Positions 1 to 4,479 of a stretch of DNA of 6,376 bases are shown here, piece by piece. The notes beneath the pieces were generated by a model. That model did no database searches, was not told the DNA's origin, and saw only the letters and a list, made by a program, of their open reading frames with translations. Every line of letters begins with the position of its first letter. Within the stretch, counting starts at the first letter, position 1. Both the position numbers and the translations under genes were made by a program. Source of the stretch: Bacteroidota bacterium (GTDB lineage: Bacteria; Bacteroidota; Bacteroidia; Bacteroidales; Cfx3-03); contig JAUZOX010000166.1 in assembly GCA_030706265.1 (NCBI GenBank), positions 1 to 6,376 of the forward strand, in the 5' to 3' direction.

Positions 1-411
1 AATCCGGACCGTACTTGAGAAAAATTTATTTTGCTTTTGTGCAATAAGAAAAAGGAGTTGACCTGAAATCGTGAGGAGTATACCAAGCATATATATACTC
101 CAGTGAAAATCGGGAGACCAGTGAAAGCGACCGGAATCGAGTCCGGCTACAATATACATAGCAATTGTAACCAGGAATGATAATCCTAAAATCAATTTAT
201 CCCATTTTTTGGCGCCTTCTCCTGGTTTTGAGCGTTCATTCATTAAGTCGGAATCTACACGAAGGGCAGTGTAATTCATTATGAACATGAAAAGGCCAAT
301 AAGAACGTAAACCAAACCTTGCCAATAAATGAAACGGCCGGCACTAACAAAAATGACTGCAAAAAACAGGAATGTGCCAAATGCTTGTTTTATAAAAAGA
401 GTTGCTTTCAT
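1..411 (-). CDS. Isoprenylcysteine carboxyl methyltransferase (ICMT)-like membrane protein, 5' part only
   Basis: The ATG at 411-409 opens a frame of 137 codons that stays open to the left edge, so the C-terminal half, which should hold the SAM-binding region, is missing. About four hydrophobic segments are visible (roughly residues 11-25, 29-47, 73-91 and 106-124), as expected for a polytopic inner-membrane protein. The last visible residues, NKFFSSTVRI (128-137), match the stretch that leads into the catalytic region of bacterial ICMT/PEMT-like methyltransferases, and the preceding DSGRFHWSPDFHWS (92-105) also fits that group. Bacterial members are usually annotated only as methyltransferase family proteins; they are not assumed to act on prenylated CaaX proteins, and the substrate is unknown. 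No Shine-Dalgarno sequence precedes the ATG, which is usual in Bacteroidota. The gene is on the same strand as the methyltransferase upstream but 206 nt away, so it may have its own promoter. Family assignment is fairly firm; function is not. Confidence 0.8.
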   Translation of the reverse strand, partial: MKATLFIKQAFGTFLFFAVIFVSAGRFIYWQGLVYVLIGLFMFIMNYTALRVDSDLMNERSKPGEGAKKWDKLILGLSFLVTIAMYIVAGLDSGRFHWSPDFHWSIYMLGILLTISGQLLFLIAQKQNKFFSSTVRI

Positions 412-541
412 ACGTAAATAATTTGATTAAATAAGTCGTATGGAACTCGCATGCAAGATTTTCATTCTTGTTTGTGATCTTCAATCATGCTCGTTTCATT
501 CTGAAATAATTTGTTTAAATCGTTAGACTGGAACTCGTATG
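406..541. repeat. Imperfect direct repeat, two 48-bp copies 88 bp apart, with a weaker third echo
   Basis: Copy A (406-453) and copy B (494-541) match at 37 of 48 positions without gaps. The shared cores are AAATAATTTG, TTAAAT and TGGAACTCG. The sequence between copies also resembles what follows copy B (465-492 against 562-580), and TTTCAT reappears at 586 followed by TCAAATCGT, so the region looks like two and a half decayed units of about 88-92 bp ending at the stop of the methyltransferase gene. Copy A includes the start codon and second codon of the ICMT-like gene, read on the minus strand as ATGAAA; copy B carries the same ATGAAA. This fits an old tandem duplication of that gene's 5' flank. 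A function as a binding site is possible but not shown. Confidence 0.6.
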
Positions 542-570
542 AATGCTCGGCATATCGATGATTGTATTTT

Positions 571-578
571 CAAAAATA
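571..578 (-). promoter_or_regulatory. Possible -7 promoter box for the ICMT-like gene
   Basis: Read on the minus strand this is TATTTTTG, a match to the Bacteroidota -7 consensus TAnnTTTG. It lies about 160 nt upstream of the ICMT-like start and would give a long leader that includes repeat copies B and A. The nearest upstream TTTG is 24 nt away, longer than the usual spacing of about 19-21, so the -33 element is not convincing. In AT-rich intergenic DNA a single 8-base match can arise by chance. Confidence 0.25.
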
Positions 579-604
579 CTCATTGTTTCATTTCTGTGCT
601 TTCA

Positions 605-619
605 AATCGTCATACGATT
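605..619 (-). other. Short inverted repeat overlapping the methyltransferase stop codon
   Basis: AATCGT and ACGATT form a perfect 6-bp stem around a 3-nt loop, overlapping the TAA stop at 620-618. No run of T follows on the minus strand, so it is a poor candidate for an intrinsic terminator. It may be a weak 3'-end hairpin or chance. No better terminator is visible between this gene and the next. Confidence 0.25.
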
Positions 620-1577
620 ATTTTCCGCATCTATCGAGACGCGCAAATACGCCCAGGGGTAATTTTTTTGCATATTTGTCCGGAATATATAATTCACCTA
701 TCTCAAGATTTCCTGAAGTGCCAAAGTGGCTTTTTACCAGGTTTTCGGCTATCAGGGCAGAGAAACCGATAGAATATAAATTGAGAATCAGAAAGCTTTT
801 TTCAGGCATTAACAACTGACTGCAAAGCCTCATCATTTCATTGATCGAGTCTTCGAGCACCCATTTCTCACCGTCGGGTCCACGTCCATAAGCTGGCGGA
901 TCCAGAATGATCCCGTGATAAGTGTTGCCCCGTCTTACTTCACGCTGTACGAACTTAAGGGCGTCTTCAAACATCCAGCGAATCCCGCTCATACCGGAGG
1001 CTTCCATATTTTCTCTCGCCCAGGTTAAAACAGGTTTGACCGAATCAACATGTATCACATCGGCCCCGGCGGCAATAGCAGCCAGAGAGGCTCCTCCGGT
1101 GTATGCAAACAGGTTTAGAATTCGCTGCTTTTCAACCTGTGCGGGACGATCTTTCTCTATTTTGTCACCTTGTTCGGTGTTTTGAGTTTTCCCCGATGCA
1201 TTAATCTGGTAATGACTTTTGATCTGATCGTAAATATAGTCCCAGTTTTCGCTTTGCTCAGGAAAAACACCTACATGCTTGAAGCCGGTGAGGCCAAGGC
1301 GCATTTTGAGACGCATCTCCTTATAGCGGTACTCAATAAACCACTGCTCGGGCATCCCTTTCTTTAGAAACCATTTTCCCTTTTCGGGATCATTCTTTTC
1401 TTTCCGGAAAAAGGCATGGCTCAGCTTTTCCCATTCACCGGATGACAATGATTTGCTCCAAACAGCCTGGGGCTCGGGACGAGTCAGTATATAATTGCCA
1501 AACCGTTCCAATTTCTCAAATTCTCCCGAATCAATGAGTTCGTAATCTGTCCAGTTTGAGGGATGTAAAAGCTTCAT
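618..1577 (-). CDS. Class I SAM-dependent methyltransferase, RlmI-related (COG1092 type), without PUA domain
   Basis: This 319-residue protein is a Rossmann-fold methyltransferase. Motif I is ILNLFAYTGGAS (153-164); the acidic residue at the end of strand 2 is D178 in HVDSV; ED (204-205) fits the adenine-contact position; the catalytic-region motif IV is LDPPAYGRGPDGEKW (225-239). FKHVGVFPEQ (99-108) before the fold is characteristic of this subfamily. E. coli RlmI makes m5C1962 in 23S rRNA and carries an N-terminal PUA domain; here the N-terminal 90 residues do not look like PUA, so the target (rRNA, other RNA or something else) is not settled. A charged stretch at about 127-150 looks like an insertion before motif I. 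The ATG at 1577 lies 9 nt after the rlhA stop, so the two genes are probably cotranscribed, and the family-typical MKLLHPSNW start supports this choice. Family confidence is high; substrate confidence is low. Confidence 0.88.
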   Translation of the reverse strand: MKLLHPSNWTDYELIDSGEFEKLERFGNYILTRPEPQAVWSKSLSSGEWEKLSHAFFRKEKNDPEKGKWFLKKGMPEQWFIEYRYKEMRLKMRLGLTGFKHVGVFPEQSENWDYIYDQIKSHYQINASGKTQNTEQGDKIEKDRPAQVEKQRILNLFAYTGGASLAAIAAGADVIHVDSVKPVLTWARENMEASGMSGIRWMFEDALKFVQREVRRGNTYHGIILDPPAYGRGPDGEKWVLEDSINEMMRLCSQLLMPEKSFLILNLYSIGFSALIAENLVKSHFGTSGNLEIGELYIPDKYAKKLPLGVFARLDRCGK

Positions 1578-1586
1578 GTGAGTATA

Positions 1587-3494
1587 TTAATAGATGATTT
1601 TCATTACGCAGTTCTTACAGTCAAATTCCAGCCTGTATCGTTTATTGTTGCTAACCAGGTAAAAAGGCTCTTTATATGCCGGACCTGAAGTTGATCTGGG
1701 CATCTTTGAACACATGCCAAAAGTATATTTTAAACAGTGGTGGGTAATCATGACTTGTTTGTCTTTATAGTCAGACCGCACTTCAAGCCCGGGATCCATT
1801 GTCTTTACGCCATGCCGTTGATAAAACTGAGCAGCCAGTTTGTTCACGACATTACCCTGAAAAGTGAGATGTGATGTTGGGTATGCTGCAGTAAGTGCCT
1901 CTTCGGTATGCCGGTTATTGAATGCGGTAATGCCATCATCCTGCTGTTGCTTCAAATAATGTTCGCTTCTAAGTGTTGTTAACGCATTGATAACATCCCT
2001 GCGAAGTTCGTTGAGCTTTCCGATTGGAATAAATGGAATGATCTTTACATCGATCTCAACCTCTTTGGCAAAATAAATTGTTTGACCAAGCTTGGAAAGT
2101 TGCTCTTTTAAGGTATGTAATGCCCTTTCTCCATCACGGGCTTCCTGAAAATCGTTTTCAATATACTGTGATGCCGTGATATTATTCTCATCGCTGCATT
2201 CCAGAAGATACGCCGAATGGGTTTCGGTGAATTTAAATGTCACACCAAGTAAGCGTCGACCATCTTCAGTTTCGAGTATCCTGTTAAAGGCATGGTCATA
2301 ATTGCGGTAGATATCCATTCCACTTTTCAATTCTTTTGCCATGACAGAAGGAAATACTTTATTGCCCTCGGCCTTGTTAACCTTTATGCCATGCAGTTCC
2401 CCTTTTTCGTCAAAGAAACAGAGGCCGTCGTTATTGTTGATCTGTTCTATGGGAATGACCGTAAAGAAGTAGTTACAGATATCCTTTACCTTGCCGATTA
2501 ATTTGCCGGTTGATTTGGGGCTGTTAAAAGACTCAATATTGGCATGACGACCCTGTATAAAATAGTCGGTGTATCCCCGGTTGAATGTTTTTTCAAGATC
2601 AGGTTCAAAATGAAGATATTCTTTGCCCTGTGATGATTTTGAAAAACCTTCTCTCCGGGCAATTGCCTCATCTATTTTCCTGCGATAATAAGCCGTCACA
2701 TTTCTGACATAGGAGACGTCTTTCAATCGCCCCTCAATCTTAAAGGAAGTAATACCTGCATCGATAAGATCAGGTAACGACGTTGAAAGATTAAGGTCTT
2801 TCAGGGAAAGCAGGTGCTTATTCCGGACAATCATTTCTCCGGAGGCATCCTCCAGGTCATAAGGCAAGCGGCACGGTTGGGCACATTCTCCACGATTGGC
2901 ACTACGGCCTGTCATGGTATGACTTAAATAACACTGACCACTGTGACTGACACATAAAGATCCTTGAACAAAAGATTCCAGTTCAATCGAAGTCTTAGCG
3001 CGAATCTGTTCTATCTGTGCAAGCGATAACTCTCGACCCAGTATTACTCTGCTGAAACCGGCTTTTTCAAGAAAAAGAATTTTTTCCGGGTCAAGATTAT
3101 TGGTTTGTGTACTGGCATGCAGGGGAATAGGAGGCAGATCGGTTTCCATCAATGCCATATCCTGAATAATCAATGCGTCAATTCCCACATTGTACAGATC
3201 CTGAATGATTTTGACCGCTTCTTCCAGCTCCCTGTCAAAAAGCAAGGTATTCAGTGCCACATATACCTTTGCATAATATTGGTGCGCATACCGGCAGAGT
3301 TTTTCAATCTCGCCGATAGAATTAGTGGCGGCTGCACGTGCTCCAAAGCGGGATGCTCCGATATACACGGCATCAGCTCCACTGTCTATTGCGACCTTAC
3401 CCTGGTTGAAGTCTTTTGCCGGGGCTAACAATTCCAACTGCTTAGAAACGTGGCTGAAGTTTCCTTTTGAATATGTGTTTCTGGTATCCTGCAC
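1587..3494 (-). CDS. rlhA: Peptidase-U32-family 23S rRNA C2501 hydroxylation protein RlhA (YdcP-like)
   Basis: The protein (635 residues from the proposed start) resembles E. coli RlhA from LELLAPAKD (about 20-28) through GADAVYIGA, LHASTQ, GRSANRGEC and FKIEGRLKD to the C-terminal cysteine region. E. coli RlhA is needed for 5-hydroxycytidine at position 2501 of 23S rRNA; despite the family name, peptidase activity is not expected. The U32 signature around ESFVQGSLC...GQC is present (about 173-188). Four cysteines stand at 181, 188, 204 and 208, and four more near the end at 587, 595, 626 and 629; the first group is a likely metal or Fe-S site (inference). The C-terminus stops soon after the last cysteine, shorter than I recall for the E. 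coli protein. The longest frame begins with ATG at 3581, but residues 1-29 of that version have no family similarity and cover a promoter box, so GTG at 3494 is preferred; TTG at 3437 is an alternative. It leads a probable operon with the methyltransferase downstream. Confidence 0.88.
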   Translation of the reverse strand: MQDTRNTYSKGNFSHVSKQLELLAPAKDFNQGKVAIDSGADAVYIGASRFGARAAATNSIGEIEKLCRYAHQYYAKVYVALNTLLFDRELEEAVKIIQDLYNVGIDALIIQDMALMETDLPPIPLHASTQTNNLDPEKILFLEKAGFSRVILGRELSLAQIEQIRAKTSIELESFVQGSLCVSHSGQCYLSHTMTGRSANRGECAQPCRLPYDLEDASGEMIVRNKHLLSLKDLNLSTSLPDLIDAGITSFKIEGRLKDVSYVRNVTAYYRRKIDEAIARREGFSKSSQGKEYLHFEPDLEKTFNRGYTDYFIQGRHANIESFNSPKSTGKLIGKVKDICNYFFTVIPIEQINNNDGLCFFDEKGELHGIKVNKAEGNKVFPSVMAKELKSGMDIYRNYDHAFNRILETEDGRRLLGVTFKFTETHSAYLLECSDENNITASQYIENDFQEARDGERALHTLKEQLSKLGQTIYFAKEVEIDVKIIPFIPIGKLNELRRDVINALTTLRSEHYLKQQQDDGITAFNNRHTEEALTAAYPTSHLTFQGNVVNKLAAQFYQRHGVKTMDPGLEVRSDYKDKQVMITHHCLKYTFGMCSKMPRSTSGPAYKEPFYLVSNNKRYRLEFDCKNCVMKIIY

Positions 3495-3513
3495 TTTGTA
3501 AAAAATCAGTATG

Positions 3514-3521
3514 CAAAGGTA
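3514..3521 (-). promoter_or_regulatory. -7 promoter box for rlhA and the downstream methyltransferase
   Basis: On the minus strand this reads TACCTTTG, a perfect match to the Bacteroidota TAnnTTTG -7 element. It ends 19 nt before the proposed GTG start at 3494, leaving a short leader. No clear TTTG -33 element sits at the expected distance; the upstream DNA is AT-rich. The box lies inside the open frame that starts at 3581, which argues against that start. Confidence 0.55.
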
Positions 3522-3629
3522 CTTTAAAAGTCTATATAAGTATAAGATGTGTTTTCGGAAGCATCGGCAATCGGGTTGCATTACCTTATTTCCTTAAATA
3601 TTATCAATCAATGTATGGCCTTAAAAAGT

Positions 3630-3637
3630 TATCTTTG
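3630..3637 (+). promoter_or_regulatory. -7 promoter box for the TrmH-family gene
   Basis: TATCTTTG is a perfect match to TAnnTTTG. It ends 28 nt before the ATG at 3666, giving an expected leader of about 20 nt. A -33 TTTG is not visible. Together with the minus-strand box at 3514-3521 it makes the 171-bp gap a divergent promoter region. I see no strong palindromic operator between the two boxes. Confidence 0.55.
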
Positions 3638-3665
3638 TAATTCTGAACGAAATGAATCAAGCCTT

Positions 3666-4475
3666 ATGACAGAAAAAATCACGAGTCTTCAAAATTCACG
3701 TATTAAGCAGATTGTCCTTCTTCAACAAAAGTCAAAAGAACGGATTAAACAAAATCTGATTGTCATTGAAGGTTGCCGGGAGATAAGGTGGGCGGTTGAA
3801 GCCGGTTTTAAAGTCAGGGCTGTGTTTTATTGTCCGGAATTGCTGAATGATGAGAGCCGGGAAGTATTGGAGTTGATTAAAGCGGATAGTCCGACAGAAG
3901 TCAGCCGGGACGTATTTGCAAAAATAGCTTATCGTGAGGGATCGGATGGACTGGTTGTACTGGCTACACCCAAACTCATGAATCTTGATAGCCTGGTACT
4001 TTCTGAGAAACCCCTTATCATTGTGCTCGAAGCAGTGGAGAAGCCCGGTAATCTTGGGGCTATTTTGAGAATGGCTGATGCTGCCATGGTGGATGCAATT
4101 CTGATTTGTGACCCACTTACCGATATTTACAATCCAAATGTAATCCGTTCAAGTATCGGATGTGTGTTTACCAAGCAAGTCGTTACTTGTTCCACCGAAG
4201 AAGCGATTGCATGGCTAAGAGCCATGAAGATACGCTCATTTGCCGCAGCATTGACCGCGAAAAAGTTTTATCATAATGTGGATTTGACGGTGCCTTCGGC
4301 AATCGTTATGGGGACCGAAGCGGATGGACTCACTGAGAAATGGTTGAATGCTGTAGACCAGGGCATTATCATTCCGATGTTGGGAAAACACGATTCACTC
4401 AATGTGGCAATGGCTACCGCAATCATTACCTATGAAGCCCTTCGTCAAAGGGGATTTTATCATCCAGAGCTTTAA
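3666..4475 (+). CDS. TrmH/SpoU-family RNA 2'-O-ribose methyltransferase
   Basis: This 269-residue protein has the two-part layout of RlmB/TsnR-like enzymes. The N-terminal substrate-binding domain (about 1-105) begins with KITSLQNSRIKQIVLLQQK and has the typical IVIEGCREI (32-40). The C-terminal SPOUT knot domain (about 116-260) carries all three SpoU motifs: motif 1 EKPGNLGAILRMAD (125-138) with N129 and catalytic-type R135; motif 2 IVMGTEADGL (213-222) with E218; motif 3 IPMLGKHDSLNVAMA (236-250). The expected reaction is SAM-dependent 2'-O-methylation of a ribose in rRNA or tRNA, acting as a dimer; which nucleotide cannot be read from the sequence. The ATG at 3666 is chosen because the protein starts at the domain boundary and a -7 box lies just upstream. 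In-frame ATGs at 3549 and 3615 would add residues without family character and run through that promoter. The gene diverges from rlhA and converges on the porin gene, stop to stop 4 nt apart. Confidence 0.9.
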   Translation: MTEKITSLQNSRIKQIVLLQQKSKERIKQNLIVIEGCREIRWAVEAGFKVRAVFYCPELLNDESREVLELIKADSPTEVSRDVFAKIAYREGSDGLVVLATPKLMNLDSLVLSEKPLIIVLEAVEKPGNLGAILRMADAAMVDAILICDPLTDIYNPNVIRSSIGCVFTKQVVTCSTEEAIAWLRAMKIRSFAAALTAKKFYHNVDLTVPSAIVMGTEADGLTEKWLNAVDQGIIIPMLGKHDSLNVAMATAIITYEALRQRGFYHPEL

Positions 4476-4479
4476 AAAT

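Noticed and set aside
412..617. Small RNA, tRNA or riboswitch in the gap upstream of the ICMT-like gene
   Set aside because: No cloverleaf, no long stable stem and no terminator with a T run is visible; the repeat structure is the only clear signal.
539..819. Two overlapping plus-strand open frames of 77 and 85 codons
   Set aside because: They run antisense through the conserved C-terminal end of the RlmI-like gene, overlap each other in different frames, and have no family character or promoter.
2292..2501. Plus-strand open frames inside rlhA and the porin (2292-2501, 3105-3428, 5407-5646) and in the methyltransferase (922-1185, 1170-1367)
   Set aside because: All are antisense to strongly conserved coding sequence and show no recognisable domain, consistent codon use or promoter.
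3495..3581. Longer start for rlhA at ATG 3581, with a hydrophobic-looking N-terminus
   Set aside because: The extra 29 residues are translated promoter DNA. The hydrophobic run comes from AT-rich sequence and does not look like a signal peptide, and RlhA is cytoplasmic.
3549..3665. Longer start for the TrmH-family gene at ATG 3549 or 3615
   Set aside because: The added residues lack family similarity and the extension passes through the TATCTTTG box at 3630-3637; the ATG at 3666 fits the domain start.
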